A stretch of 64,000 nt of DNA from Suillus spraguei (lineage: Eukaryota > Basidiomycota > Agaricomycetes > Boletales > Suillaceae). Below, in pieces: positions 1-12,957 of this stretch; position 1 is the stretch's first letter; each line of letters opens with the position of its first letter. The notes beneath the pieces were generated by a model that did not search any database, was not told the DNA's origin, and was given only the letters and a program-made list of their open reading frames with translations. The position numbers were made by a program, and so were the translations under genes. The stretch is taken from contig JABCPU010000089.1 in assembly GCA_016800925.1 (NCBI GenBank), positions 62,001-126,000 of the forward strand, written 5' to 3'.

Positions 1-1387
1 CTACAACTCCACAAAGTTTATTCTGGCGAGCGCACGAGTGCAGGTGATGCCTTTCGGTCTCTTCACTCCTACATGCAAATGGAACCTATTAATATGCATG
101 TCACGCACAAACATCAGAACGTACGGCTTGTTCGTAATACTTTCGGAACCCCTGTAAAGCATAGCATCGTAGAAGAATGCAGCCATAATCATGCCAAAAA
201 TTGGACCAAGGATTGGGCACCAGAGCCAATACTGGTTCCTGAAGTTGAAGACTGCGCTACCATACCCAACCATGGCAGTAAGGATACGGGGGCCGAGATC
301 ACGAGCAGGGTTAAGGGCTGCTCCAGTGTCCATGCCAAGAGCCGAACTGATGCCAAGGATGACAAAAAAAATTGCAACAGGAACAACACCAGGAGGCGCA
401 GGACCATTTCTTTTATCCGTGGCCATGAAAATTGCGGTAAGGAGCATGGCAGACCCTATAAACTATATGGGCGTAAGTATGTATTCGATTGAGGGCTGTA
501 AGTCGTGGATGGGCTCACTTCAGCGAAGAAGGCGGAGACTGAAGGAAGGTAGTCGGCCTAGACACAATTGAGTCGGAGAAAATCATGCCAACAAAAGGTC
601 TAAGTTTACCGCGTATGTCCCAAAAAGGTTACCAGTCACCGCAATTGTACGAATATCGGAACCCCCTTCGACGATGCTTATCGCATTGAAGTAAGTAGCG
701 TATGCTACACCTGCCCCACACAAGGCCCCCAGGAGTTGCGCGAGGAAGTAGATGGGAACTTTCTTCCAGGGGAACCCGCGAACAGTAGCAAATGCAATGG
801 TGACCTTACTGGTAGTCAGCACAAATAGTTACATGCAAAATATTTATGGGTACATACCGCAGGGTTCACATGACCGCCCGAGTAGTTTGCAGAGATCCAT
901 ACACCAAGTGACAGTCCTTATCAGCTTGTAAGAAAGATATCGACATACAAAGATAAATGTTCGCTCACCAATGGCCCAAGAGAGATTGGACGTGACAACA
1001 TTCTTTAGAGAAGCATCAGTGAGCTTCAGTCCATCCACCACTCTCGATGCGTCGAACTCACCCCCGCTGGATTCGCAGACACATTTTTATTGGCGGAAAG
1101 ATTTGCCTGGCAATTGCCACCACACCCAAGCAAGCATAGAATGAAGGCACCCATAAACTCGGCTGCAGGTGCGGAGATGTGTTCCCTGCAACAGGTCCTG
1201 TCAGCTACTGTCAATACTTTGAGCACAGATGGGTACTACCTGATCTTTGACCATCGGTTAGGGTACCGAGAACATTGACACAGTCAGCGAAGTCAATGAC
1301 ACCTAGGGCAGAGACATCACTGGGTCGAGTTGCATAAGAGTTGTTTGATATCTCGGAGTGACGAGGCTTTTCGATGATATCCGTCAT
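1..1387 (-). CDS. Aquaglyceroporin (MIP family), 3' end off the left edge
   Basis: Membrane channel for glycerol and/or water in the plasma or vacuolar membrane. Read on the minus strand from an ATG at 1387 (MTDIIEKPRHSEISNN). The gene is split by several short introns, the first at about 1186-1239. Exon 2 gives a first membrane helix (AAEFMGAFILCLLGCGG). A later exon gives GVWISANYSGGHVNPA, and an intron (about 809-857) falls exactly inside the first NPA box, which continues as VTIAFATVRGF. Near 296-312 the second box reads NPARDLGPR. The Asp after NPAR is the signature of glycerol-conducting GlpF-like channels rather than strict aquaporins. The last helix (CPILGPIFGMIMAAFFYDA) is followed by a probable intron near position 110, so the C-terminal tail lies outside the window. 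The family and both NPA boxes are seen directly. The substrate is inferred from family knowledge. Confidence 0.9.
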
Positions 1388-4300
1388 CGTGTACTGAGAA
1401 AGGAAGGGCAGAAGGAAGTGCTAAAACTCCTGTAGGATAAGTCCCCCTGTTTTATAGCTTCTCGTTGTTATCATACATGATGAGTATTACGCATATAGAC
1501 TTGCCTGTGGAAAGATCAGACATATTATCCATGCATATAATACTACATACTTGTGCTTATTAGCCAATCAGAAGCATGAATCACGCACGTCTCTTAATTT
1601 TCGGTTGAGCACAACCGTGTGTGCTTTGTATCGACGAAAATGTAAGCAAACTTTGAAATGCATTCAGGCCCGCACTATACCATGCAGGGAGATGATTTTT
1701 TAATACAGCGTGACTGTCGTGGCCGCCGGTTCCATCGCATCCACTGAACCAATTAACGAAGTGAAAACAAATGGAGTCGATCTAAGTTAGGTTTAAACTC
1801 GATTTGATTTTCATACAGTACCTCATGATGAAACTTTGGACCGATTCAAAAGAGCCGGGATCACGTTTCAACTTCTTTGAGAGGTCCTTCAAGATCGTCG
1901 GTCAAAATTACTAGGTATCTACGAATGAGACAGTTACGTACAAGCTGGAACGAAAAATTCCTGGACAGAGTAGCTGCAAAGTCTCCATTACTATGGAGTT
2001 CAAGTTGCCGGTGTCAGTGAATTTCAGGCTAGTCCGTGATGACTTGAAGGTCTGGTGAAAGTGATAAAGTCGACCAAAATCAAATCAAATAGTTACCAAG
2101 GAGGCATGCATACCGCACTCGGGATTTTGCACGCCTCCTGGCGACCTTAACGAGCGATAACGACAGATCCTGAATCGGATACGACTGTGCGACTGAGTCA
2201 GGGGGGACACGCAGAAACCACCAATAAAAGCTGCGTAACGATTTCACAACGCAATATGCATGTGCCGAGAAGTGCAGCATGTGTCCATCTGAGCGGCTGC
2301 GTCATTCGCTTCCCATTCGTTTTTCCTTTGAACCACCACAGCGAGTTTGACGTCCATAGTTCTCCTCGCTGAGACCCGCTCGTTTATCCCACTCACTTCC
2401 TTTTTTGGATCATGTTTTGGCCTTGAATTTGCGAAGCGTCAAACGCGACACCGCCGTCTACGCAAGGAACTAACACATCCAATTCAAGTTCCAGCTCCTC
2501 ACTGAGCTCCGCCATGCTCCAGGCGCGGAGTCCTGCCGCAGATAATACCACTCATCAACCAAACCCCCCCAAAGCAATCAACAGCGTGTCCCGCAGCATT
2601 GCAATCTCGATTCTCAACCTTCGTTCTCGCAAGCTGCTCAACTTGCAGCTGCAGATTCATCTCAGCGACCGCACCAACCAGTGCAGGTGTAGCCATCAGT
2701 GACGTAGCCATCAATCGCGCAGCCCCAGGTCGCACCAGCGCCTGCGGACGAAATTGCTGCCTTACTAAGGGCGCAGATTGCCGAGCTAGAACGCGACAAT
2801 GCTCACGGCAAACCCTTTACCGGCCAGAGCACCCACTCCTCAGCAATCGCTAATCGCGGATCTGTCAGCTCTTGATCGTATCAGGGCAAGCGTGGCTGGC
2901 TCTAAACGAGTCGAAGCGACCTACCTGACCTGCTCTCCAACCGGGCACTTGAAAGTGAGCGCCTCAAGTCTCCGTAAGTCACTATCATTACTAGTACTGC
3001 CTTTGTTTTTTGCAATGTGCCTTGCTGCACAATCTCTCTCGGTGTTTCTGCCGCAGCTGGCAACACATTTATCATGCTGTTCGAACCGTCTGCCTAAAGG
3101 GCTACCTGTACCGTTTATTCAGCATATTGTGCTGCTCCACCGATCATTCATTTGCCATCTGGCTATGAGCATCAGATCTGACGAGATTTACTGCAGCCAT
3201 TCCCCAAAAGTCGAAGAGGCATTTAAACAGTACCGCTACATTTTGTATACAGCCCTTACCCACGCTGCGCGATGCAAAGCCTTCCTACGCGAAGAGGACT
3301 TACACTTTGTCTTCACGCAGGAAGGACTAACAGCCAAAGGTCTATACTGCTCGAATGAGCTGCTGACTTTGACAGTAGAGTGGATAGCGGCAGCGAGAGT
3401 AGCAGAAGAAAGAGAACCACCTTCTACTGGGGCGAGGAGAGGGTCGATCGCGCAGCTCGCAAATAAATGCGATTTTGAATCAGGTGTACCGGTTACAAGC
3501 CAAGAGCGGTGCTCGTCTGCGCACGGTCTACGTTCCTTCTCGCACCACCATTGCAAATGCTTTGATGCTTTGTCACGCGGCGATGTCAAAACGTTCTTAA
3601 CTGTTTTCCCGCAGCCGGCGCAGTGCACTCGGCGATAGTCCCCTTGCCACCGCGTTCAGCAGACAAGCTGATTCAATTATCTGAGATCACTGTACCACAT
3701 AACACCATGTACCACCAACCCTTCTTTTTTGCCTACTGCTTCAAAATCCATCTCCTCGTACCTGCGCCCTCACTGCAAAGCCTCAGAGAGGCTCTTCCTA
3801 AGGCGAGGCATGAATACCCCACCTCCCTCGACCATAGATCACCAACCGAGCATCCCTTCGTGACATCGCCAGTTACGGCGCTGGTTTGCAAAATTTTCAC
3901 GTCTTCTGCGACATATTTTCAATTCCTGGGGTTGACCGGCTACATGCTTCTTTCAAATTGCTCCATTCCATCGCCCTGTGGGCAGTAACAGGCCCAGAGC
4001 CAGGCGACCCATTTTCATCTGGAAGCAGCCTACCCAGTTTCGAGGCAGTCTCAGTCGGAGTGACTTGACCTCCTATCAGCCAAAACGGCTCGAGCTGGGG
4101 AGGTGCAACCAGTCTTTCTCAGCAAGCAAGGAGAATTGTGCCCTGACTCTTACGAGCGATCCGTTATTTTCGTGGCACGACAATAAAGGTGACATTCGCC
4201 CGATGGCCAAGATTCAAGCTTTGAAGTGCATCAACTCAATTTTGGTGGTATGGGGCACTATGTTCGGTTGCTTGTTTTGCATAGGTGGAGCTTCTTTTTA

Positions 4301-5390
4301 CCTTGCAGAGAAAACCGACCTCGCGCTGGAAGTCCTTGGCACCTGAAACATATTCGGGCATTCGAGCAAATATCCTCCCAGCATCTAGCCAACGCTGCAC
4401 CTATCTAGTTTTTTGTCGCCTCCACTCCTGGTTGGGCTAGGCAGCCTTGAGCCGCGGATTGTCCCGGTTAGATGGGTGAGCGGCTCCATCTGCTTGTGCC
4501 CAGCCCCACCTAATAGATCGTGTCAGCGACTCACAAGCTAGGCGAAGTTGAACAAGATGAAATCTTGATATCACATAAAACAGAGCCGATGACGGTGGTA
4601 ATTAGGCTGGTGTAATTTGATCAAAACTCACGGACGCTACGGCAGTTGTATAATACAGTTCATGTTAGGTATTCCGACGAGGTAAAGCACGTAACGCAAG
4701 ACGTATCTTCTAAGCATAAAGTTATTCTTTCTGTCGAATCTGGTAGATCTGCCATCAGCGTCTAGAAATAGGATTTTGAAAGAGTAATGGCGCGATCATG
4801 GAAATGCGCAACAGTGGAAAATGAAAATGCTGTGTCTATAAGCCGCAGAGGCTTTCTGGTCATATACGGGTGCTCTATTAGAACGGGGAGTAATAGTAAC
4901 CTGGTCAAGCGAGACAGGCAGTACATTCCTAATAGATCTCATGAACAAACCAAATTCTACTGCAGTAGAGACATAGACATACGCAGGATGAGCACTCAGG
5001 GACAGTTTTTAACTAAGATTTGATTTCTTCACTTGAAAGATCTCTCTATCCCTTGCCTAACGTCTTAGGTGATAAACGAGAATTCGATAGCATATGAAGT
5101 GACAACATGAACCTCCTCGTCATCGCTGAAACTGAGCGTAAAATTGAGCTTGGCGTTGTGCTTGAGTCCAGACGCGAGGGCTATTGGCAACTCTTCGACG
5201 CTCTCTTGATGTTGTTTGTGATTCTTCAGGTGACTTGTCCCTACCCCTCGGAACCAGCCTTACTTGGGTTTCTGAACATTACGGACGAGTTTGTGGATTG
5301 AATGGAAGAGCGCTAGTGGTCGACTCCATAATGATAGTGCCACTGGCCAGGGCAAGCCAACAAATTCTTCCCACGCCGTCTACTTTCATC
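1388..5390. other. Long intergenic stretch without a confident gene
   Basis: I find no complete gene here. About 2700-2870 (+) holds a short coding-like piece in one frame (ALLRAQIAELERDNAHGK) that resembles a coiled coil. About 3340-3480 and 4130-4345 also read open, but they do not join into a product I recognise. These may be remains of a decayed gene. The open frame at 2799-3638 lacks any domain and overlaps the coiled-coil piece in another frame, so I do not call it. Confidence 0.4.
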
Positions 5391-7062
5391 ATGTCTACTA
5401 CTACTACGCGCCCGCGTCCAAGGCCACGTCCAGTGGCAAAGCCTAAGGCTGCATCGTCGACAACAGTCAACCCAAATATAGCACCATCTTTGGTGCAATC
5501 GTCCTCTTCTACGAGCGCAGCTCAAAATTCTATTGCAGGGGACGACGAAGATGCTATATTCTTGCGTAATCGCGGAAGAACCTCTCAATGCTGGAACAAG
5601 CTTCGGGCAATGGCAAAGGGTGTGTTTGCTCTCATGGGTCATTGCATTGACCTTACTCTACAGTCCGATTCTTAGATACTCCGTCCGACAAAGCTGATGA
5701 GGACGACCTCGATTGGGGTGAACAAGCTGAACCGGAATCTACCCCGAGACGTCGCAAGAAGAAACCAAATAAACAGCATGAATTACCTCGGTGGCAAGCG
5801 GCGGACATAGTCACTCTGTGCGTCATTCTCTCTAGTTCATTACTACGTTTCGTGCCGTTAGAGTACTTCAGCATAGTACTTGAATATCATATGGTCCGCG
5901 GATCGGTTATATTGATAACTCTTCCGTAGTCTTTCTTCAGATGACGAAGATGACGATCTTGAAATCACAGAGAACACACCGAAGTTCTCACGTAACGATA
6001 CATCCCCCTAAAACGAAAAAGAGACCGAAGTCGCTCAAGATCTATTACACCACCCCCGCAACTTCCTATACACCAACTCAATAATGCAAGGGCATTGGTC
6101 AGGTTGCGTGAAATCACTTCGGACGAGACTTGTATCACTCATGAAGACTTACCAGACAAGCGCTTGCTGTTGCACCACCTCGCTCCCCCTCACCAATCCA
6201 AATTCCCGATGACCCAACAGATACTTCTGACTTGAATCCGGAGCTTGCAAAAATTGCTGAAGAAGTTCGTAAAAGGGCTGTAGCAACCAAGAACACGCCA
6301 GAACAAGGCGGCGGCCCTGAGTTAGTCATCATTAAGGTCCGCTGGCAGCCTCATCCACTCAACACAGCTGGCGCAAAGGATGTTTGGAACTTTAAGATGA
6401 AAAGAGTGAGCGTCTTTTCCAACCAGCAGCACCACCGATGGTACTGACCCCTCGTTAGCATGACATATTCCAGTCCTTGTTTGAGGAATTGGCAGACTTG
6501 GCCGCTGTCTTGGTAGATCATCTTGTCGTCAGTCACGATGGAAAGCGTCTGTTTGCTTCAGGCACACCTCATGGCCTCCGAATTTGGGCAGAAGGAGAGC
6601 TTGGTGCGTTGTTCTCGGTGCGCGGACGCCTGAAACTAAAGCCCTTCAATAGAAGCATGCGATCAAACAACGTGGGATTACATACGTGCTCAACGCCATC
6701 AACAGGCTCCTAAGACTGATCAGTCATTGAATAATTCACCATCTCCAGAAAGAGAATCAGACGCAGAGTCTGAGGCCGAGTCCACTGGCGGCGACAAAAT
6801 CAAGCTTGTGCTCAGGTCCGCGGCTACCGAGGACAATGTTAATCTTACAGTTCGACCTACAACAACGTGTGAAGCGATTGTCAAGGCATTTCTCAAGGCA
6901 ACCGGTCTATCTGATCGATACCTTGTTTCTCTCTCGAAGGACAAGCGGACAGCACGAGCGATGCCTCAGCTAATGGTTGACGGTGATAAGATGGCAGGTG
7001 ACACGGAAATCGGAGAGGCAGACCTGGATGATGGAGACCTGGTCGAAGTTGTTGGATTGTGA
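5391..7062 (+). CDS. Rad60/Esc2/NIP45-family protein with tandem SUMO-like domains
   Basis: Nuclear genome-stability factor. Members of this family use C-terminal SUMO-like domains to contact the SUMO E2 and to help the Smc5/6 pathway (family knowledge). The chosen ATG at 5391 begins MSTTTTRPRPRPRPVAKPK, a basic N-terminus. Exons then read DTPSDKADEDDLDWGEQAE, a basic RRRKKKPNK cluster and an acidic SDDEDDDLEITE, separated by short introns (for example about 5619-5663). The first SUMO-like domain runs from GGGPELVIIKVRWQPHPL through FEELADLAAVLVDHLVVS to HGLRIWAEGEL, with introns at about 6406-6473 and 6603-6651. The last exon joins in frame (ACDQTTWDYIRAQRHQQ) and carries the second domain: KIKLVLRS, TTCEAIVKAFLKATGL, ending DDGDLVEVVGL and a TGA at 7060-7062. 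It is convergent with the triphosphatase gene, 146 bp apart. The exact intron set in the middle (5990-6120) is uncertain. Confidence 0.85.
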
Positions 7063-7208
7063 TTGCACTCATACCCCGTTTGAATTCTTTCGGTTGCTCG
7101 GGAGCATTAGATTACTTACTGTTATACTATTGCTGTGTAGTTGAAACTCGTAATTCGGAATGCTCAAATATTACTTAGTCGTGATTGCTGAAGAATAACT
7201 GGATGTAG

Positions 7209-8367
7209 CTACGTGTGCCAGCCTTCGCTCGCGTTCTTGACCAATATTCTAGCGTTATTGACAAACGATCGAATGAGCTCATCAAACGCGTTGCGTTCAA
7301 GTTCTGACACATTTGGATCCCCACGTTTTGCGGCAGTCGAAAGCAGCAGTCCTGGGCGGGCGATCTCCACCTCCAACTCATGAAAAATTTCAGGCTTCAT
7401 ATAGATATTTCAGCGTCATATTCACAACAATTCAAAGGATATCATACCGGTGCATTGGGCGTTGCATTGTTACTGGAATGAACTTGGGTCAGGTCGATGT
7501 TAAATTCCTCATGCGAGTAGCATATCCTATCTTTCCGTCGTACGTGGGTTGGAGTTCCAACGGGATGGGCAACTATCGAGTCGTCGTTATTATTAACTAC
7601 CTGACAAGATGGATACGAGCTTACCTGGAACTTCGAGCGACACACTGACCCTCCAATCTGCCGCCCTCTTGGGACTATATATGTTGAGGTCCCCAAGCCT
7701 TATTTTGCGTGTTATTTCAAGAACGGTGTTACTCTTCTCCTCCCGAGTAACACGTATTTTTTCTCTATCCTCGGATGAATAGAAGGAGTCGACCACCTTG
7801 ACATGTGTATACTCGAGGGGAGACGTTGGGTGAGACGGTTGAGACGATATTAGTTTTAGATCGTTGAGCATGTTATTGAAGTGCTTGTGCTGGTTCTGCC
7901 GTTCCAAATGAACGCGTGAGCTATAGCTGAAAACTACATGAAACGGAGCTGACAAGAGACATATTTGACTCGAATCGAACGTCAACCTCGTTCGGGATTA
8001 AAACTACTAATTGTTAGACGAAAACCACGAGCAACTTAGTGAACATACTTGTTTCCACAAGAACTGGCAGCATTAGGCGCTGCCCACTGGTGCGGTCCCT
8101 CAGGACACCGAGCTTTGCTTCTACCTCAACTTTTGCATCTGGATGAACGGGTTTCGTCACGATCATATGGTGAACGAAATCTGCGATTTCTCGAATGAAT
8201 TCATCAAGAGGCTCAACACCGAGAATTGATAATGATAATGGAGGCAAGTTGGTGTTCATGGTGGATGGAACAGATGGTTGACTGACTGTTTCGGAAGCCT
8301 GGTCATCACGGCGGACTCGTTTTAGTGGCGGCGATTCTTGATCATCAGACTGGCTGTCTTCTGACAT
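7209..8367 (-). CDS. mRNA 5'-triphosphatase (Cet1/Pct1 family, capping enzyme beta subunit)
   Basis: Removes the gamma-phosphate from nascent pre-mRNA 5' ends in the nucleus, the first step of capping. Fungal enzymes of this family are metal-dependent triphosphate-tunnel enzymes. The start at 8367 (MSEDSQSDDQESPPLKR) follows an in-frame upstream extension that looks non-conserved. The N-terminal 60 residues are disordered and charged. Then come PLDEFIREIADFVHHMI and the metal-binding motif A, VEVEAKLGVLRD. After introns come NQHKHFNNMLND, KIRVTREEKSNTVLEITRK and the highly typical IRLGDLNIYSPKRAADWR. A further exon gives RRKDRICYSHEEFNIDL, and the last exon carries HELEVEIARPGLLL, the second acidic metal-binding strand. 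The stop is at 7209. All core motifs are present, so the gene looks functional. It lies 165 bp downstream of the ZIP gene on the same strand. Confidence 0.92.
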
Positions 8368-8531
8368 GGGGAGAGAAGTAAAACAATGAAACTGGCTACT
8401 CAGGCAATTCAAGCGCACGGTTGACCTTTCTACCCTGGGATGTAAGTAAACCCTATAAATTCCGCGTCTAGGCAGTATATAGTACTACGTGACCATTTAT
8501 TCTTTAAATTTAGCTCAGACCTGTAATGACA

Positions 8532-9672
8532 CTAATGACCATGGCCCAGCATTGCACTAATTATAAATGGGAAAAACATTCCCAACAGCAGGAGAAGTGT
8601 TCGTGATTTCCTGCTGGTGGTTTCTTGAGTGGGTGAAGGTGCGTGTTCTGAAGGCGACTTCAGTACTGTTGCTACATAGAGAAAGGTACCTCCCTGTGGA
8701 CCATTAACATCAGTGCCAACCGACAGTAAGAAGCTTATGGATCTTACGCTAAACAGTAAGGGTGTTCCGACCCACAGATTATTTCCATCACCGGTGTAGG
8801 TATACAATATGTAAGAGAGGATGGCGCTAACTGGCGTAGCGAGACTGAAAAATAGCAAATGTCTCTTGCACTCTGAAGGAGGGAGGGATGTTGCCAAGAG
8901 AGAAGATGTTAGAGCTAACGCTGTCGGTGCTGTTGTCTGCAATTAGCAAGATGAGTAAGTGACAGAAAGCCATCAGACGTACCCTTATGTATTATGATAG
9001 CCAAGAAAACAATAAAAGATAGAGCACCCGATTGTGTTTCAAGAGACGACACGCCTAGTGCATATCCATCAACTAAAGCATGTATAGTAAGTCCTAATGA
9101 CAGTGGGTATGCACGTTGTAAGCTTGAGGAAGGTGCCTGTCGCAATATTTGCCAAGTAGACGCATTTGAACCGGGTAGCGTTATACCCTCCTCGCGCTCA
9201 AGCTCATCAAGCGCGATATCGAAGTGAGCATCTTCTACTTCGTTGCAAATCTCCATATGTATCGGTGGTTGAGCATGTGGGGATATGTACTCCTCCACGA
9301 GGAACATGAACGCAAACCCCAAAAGTACGCATAACGCAATCTTGTGAGTGTATGATTTTGATTCAGGGTCGCCAGCAATCGTGCTTGCTACTCCTCTGCC
9401 GACACATTAAGCTTGAAGGCAGAAAATGTTGAAGGAAAAGATATCAGTACGCACTCGGGAATAACAACGCCAAGTGCAGCACCAATGAGCAATCCGGTGC
9501 TCAAGGTAGATAACTTCGCTAAGTGACTTTCTGCGAACAACAATAATGCTTAATACAAATACAGCTGAACAGTATAGTGCATACTAGTCATTGACGAGGA
9601 CATCGGTACGAGGCCAGCCCCAAAGGATGCAGCTCCCATGACTAGAGACATAGACACGATGCGCAGGGCCAT
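8532..9672 (-). CDS. ZIP-family metal transporter (SLC39A9-like)
   Basis: Multi-pass transporter moving zinc or related divalent metals toward the cytosol. The start at 9672 gives MALRIVSMSLVMGAASFGAG. The next exon has AKLSTLSTGLLIGAALGVVI followed by PE, as in ZIP9-type proteins. Then follow KIALCVLLGFAFMFLVEEY, an acidic loop (about 9150-9260), and the metal-site helices SLGLTIHALVDGYALG and SFIVFLAIIIHKG, which carry the paired histidines expected in TM4 and TM5. The last exon contains three more hydrophobic helices and ends LLLLLGMFFPFIISAMLGHG H with a stop at 8532. Introns are short and placed in loops. In many family members the motif reads HALADG, so Val here is a conservative change. 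Metal specificity cannot be read from sequence. Confidence 0.88.
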
Positions 9673-9913
9673 TCCGCTCCTAAGATCAATATCAGTACGA
9701 TCGATGTATGTCTGTGCAAAGCGGTACCAGGATGTTGACTCTCAGCAACTTGAAGCGCTCGTGTGGCACGCACGCCTCCGGTTACCGGCTGCATTTTACA
9801 CAACCAATCGCGGAGTTCGAACCTTTTCATTTGCTTCCATTGTGCCCGTGCGCTGTACTAAGTACTTATAAAACACAAAAACTTAAAAACTCTCAGGAGG
9901 TTGAGGGATTTTG

Positions 9914-10186
9914 TCAAGCAAGAGGGATTTGAATGCGCAAGATATGGAGGACGGCGGTTTCGTTGGAAGAGAGAGGCCCGTGGCACCACCCCTTCACGAT
10001 CACTATTCTGATGGCCTCGGACCAGCCAGTGACTGGTGACTGGCTATCAAAATTCCCTACGGCAAAGTTCCAATGTTGTCGGAAACAGTCGATAAATGAT
10101 GTGATATACTCCCGACAAATGTGTGCGTGTTTGTCAACTCGACGAACATATCTCATTGCGACATCAATACCATCGTCTCGGTCCAC
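9914..10186 (-). CDS. Possible small hypothetical ORF, 90 codons
   Basis: An open frame starting MDRDDGIDVAMRYVRRVD and ending at 9914. It has no domain I recognise, no signal peptide and no clear splice continuation. It lies about 240 bp upstream of the ZIP start on the same strand. It may be an unspliced exon of an unknown gene or chance. The opposite strand is open over nearly the same bases, which weakens the case. Confidence 0.2.
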   Translation of the reverse strand: MDRDDGIDVAMRYVRRVDKHAHICREYITSFIDCFRQHWNFAVGNFDSQSPVTGWSEAIRIVIVKGWCHGPLSSNETAVLHILRIQIPLA

Positions 10187-12245
10187 GTAGGGAATTCCCC
10201 TGGTGAGGAAAAACTCTTTTCTTTACATCTGACCATAACCCGTATTGCATTGCTACCCTAGAACGCCACCCCCTTGGTACTACGCATATAAATTTCCATT
10301 TGGTTCATACTGTCAGTAATAGAGTAGTGATGTACATATTTCCCTTTTTCGAAACTCACCCCCAGTCCTATCTCTCACTTCGAATTTATACTGCAACGTA
10401 CAATGTAGTGCACTTGCATCTACTAACCTTCTCTGCATCTTTTTCTAACCTCGGTTTGTCCGAGTCTACCGCACCTTTCATCTAACATGTTTAATTTCCG
10501 ATAAAAGCGTGTTCGCAACGTCTACCCCCTCGATCCCGAATATTGGGATACTATCGAGACCCTATCACATATATGGCGGGGGTTCACTGGTTGCGAAATC
10601 TGCGACCATTTCCGTAATATGATCATGATGCATGCATCAGCTTCGAAACAGCCTAGCTCATGCCGGAGAAATTAAGTGAACCCTTCCGACTCCCGGACAT
10701 GGATATGGTCACTCACAGACGCGCAGTCTCATAGAACTTATGTTGGTTTGCTGTCTTGAATTATCATTAGTGCTTGAACCTGTCTACGTTTTCTGAAGAC
10801 AATCCTAGCTGTCGACACCATTTCGTGCCCCTTGTCAATCGCCAAGGTCAAAACCGAACCAGGGCAGCTGCGTAGCAGGACCTCTAGTATATACTTTGAC
10901 ACTGATGTTTGACAGTGAAAGCTCAGCCAAGGAAGATGGGTGTCCCTCGGTCCGTTTCAGGCCTCAAGGCAGAATACTCAAAATAGCACCTCATCTTTTC
11001 CGGGTCAGACGGTCACCCCATTTCTTGACAGCGAATCCAAGCTAAATGACCTACCTTGCAAGTAACTTTAACTCGAACCCTGTAATAGAAAGTCAAGGAT
11101 AATTTGAAGCCCCCCGCACTCGAACGAAACTGTAATAGGACTCAACGTAGGGTCAACGACCCGAAGGGACAGTGATTTGAATTCGTTTTACTAACAAAAA
11201 TCAAATTCCTGGTTTCTCTGCATCAAAGGGGGAAAATTCGAACTGGTTTGCCCGTCGGTGTATAGCCAGAGATTCCGGCAGTACTAGCCCCATTTCAGGG
11301 AGAGTATTAACCAATGCGTATTGTATAACGACACGCTGAGTACCGGATGACCTAAACGAAGTTCTTCGTGCGTGAATTCGGATACCTCGAGGCTGAACTG
11401 TCGGTCCGGGGTCACGGAAAGATACCATATTCAACCCGGACACGAAGGTGTATCAATCGTTGTGCTCAAATTTCTACTGATTGCAGTGATATTCTTTTTA
11501 AGACCTCAGCTTGCAATTTAACTGCGCCGTGTTGTCTGTTTTTTATCTACCTTATCTCTGAGATAAAATCAAGCCCATTTTTTATCTTCAGTGGGTGCGA
11601 TAGAGTATCTCTCGTAAGTTTAGACCGACGAAATAAAATCAGTGGAAGCACCTCAACCAATCGCATGAGTGCGCCACTGAAGTCGTGAGCGTTCGCAAGG
11701 TCGCGCAAGTTACAAAGAATTCATTTCAGTGGTTTTGCAGATGCGGGCCTGCCAATGTCGATTCTCATCAAATCCGAGACAATCCAGAATATTCTCAAGC
11801 CATTCTGCAGGCTCTTTAACGACGATGAAAAACCATTCCTGGGAAATAATGCAACAGATAAATATGGGTTAGGGGCTATTAGTACGGGAGCGTCACTGTA
11901 TCTGATCCTTGTTCAGAAGTCATGAATGCCAGGTCTGCGACAGGAACTTGATGTTGATAATGTATTTCACAACACAGGGTGCTAACCTTACACTTGTGAC
12001 TGCGGCGGAGAGAGTCGTACAATTTCGACGCTGCCACAAAACGAAAACAACCCAAGGATGTCACTTGAATGAACATCACTTCATATGCTCAAAAGACATT
12101 CCTGCAGGTACAATAGGAGAATGAAAAATGATGTGAGTAGCTATGTGGCGTAATGAATACAGGTCAACGGCGGGAATTTCACGTAGCCTGTAGGAACTAT
12201 CCCTCACCAACTAGGGGAAACGACTTAGATGGCGTAGTGAATCGA
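10187..12245. other. Intergenic, nothing recognised
   Basis: No open frame with protein-like composition, no tRNA and no clear repeat was seen. Short open frames near 11200-11690 are in low-quality composition and overlap on both strands. Confidence 0.4.
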
Positions 12246-12789
12246 TCAGCTTGGGCTCTTAATGACTGTCTCCAAGAACGGATCTCCAAATTCTGTAAGT
12301 AACAGCGTGCGGTGACAGTCAGATTGAGTATCATCGAACTGCAATCATGACTGACTGACCCTTTCTAAGTTGTTCTGCAATTAAAGTGTCAACAAGATCT
12401 TCTTTATCACGCCTGCCCCCATGTTCACTCTTCACTCCCCAGGCATTACTTGCAGTCATTCCCAAACTACTTCCTCCTGCATTTTGATTTTGGCTTTCGG
12501 TCATTCGGCGGGAATTTCCCACCATGCTCATTGCATCCTCTCGTCTCCTCGTCTTCACATCTCTCCGTGAAGGACCATCGAAGGAAGAGCCGCCAGGGAG
12601 GCGGCGCTTAGACCCAGGACTAGGCATCACCGACGTGATGTTTCCCAATATTTGAGTCGTGGCGGAATGGAGGAATGATGTATGAGAATCGCGTGTGCTC
12701 GGGCCACTTGAAGCGAACTGAAAGTCATCAGGTGGAGGTGAATCAGATGAATTTGTTGAGATCGGAGAACCTGGATCAGGAGAATTCAT
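12246..12789 (-). CDS. Small conserved-looking basidiomycete protein, function unknown
   Basis: The start at 12789 gives MNSPDPGSPISTNSSDSPPP, a disordered Ser/Pro-rich N-terminus. Next are TSFLHSATTQILGNITSVMP, a basic stretch with SGSKRRLPGG-like and RRDVKTRRRED segments, then a C-terminal helix RRDKEDLVDTLIAEQLRK. A 66-bp-class intron with GTCAGT donor and TTACAG acceptor (about 12292-12358) joins to EFGDPFLETVIKSPS and a TGA at 12246-12248. The clean splice and the acidic C-terminal helix ending in a GDPF motif argue for a real gene of about 155 residues. It is divergent from the Mit_KHE1 gene with only 168 bp between start codons. I have a weak memory of similar unnamed Agaricomycete proteins but assign no function. 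Confidence 0.65.
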
Positions 12790-12957
12790 GGTCGAGACTC
12801 GATAGCGCTGATCACAATGCAAGTCGCGTTGGTCCTTGCTGCCACATGAAGTCACGTGGTCCACTGAATTCTACTGTAACCAAGTAACCACAGGCTAGTA
12901 GTGTTCCAGGTCCTTCAACTTGTCAAGTAATGCTTTTCTATTCTTGTTTTCAGGATC
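12790..12957. promoter_or_regulatory. Divergent (bidirectional) promoter region
   Basis: The 168 bp between the opposed start codons at 12789 (-) and 12958 (+) must hold both promoters and both 5' leaders. No TATA box is obvious. A pyrimidine-rich stretch (tattcttgttttcag) lies directly before the plus-strand ATG and could also be a leader-intron acceptor. Confidence 0.45.

Noticed and set aside
2799..3638. 279-codon open frame
   Set aside because: No domain, composition not protein-like, and a better coding signal lies in another frame over part of it.
5313..5874. Minus-strand open frames opposite the Rad60-like gene
   Set aside because: They are antisense shadows of exons with clear protein motifs on the plus strand.
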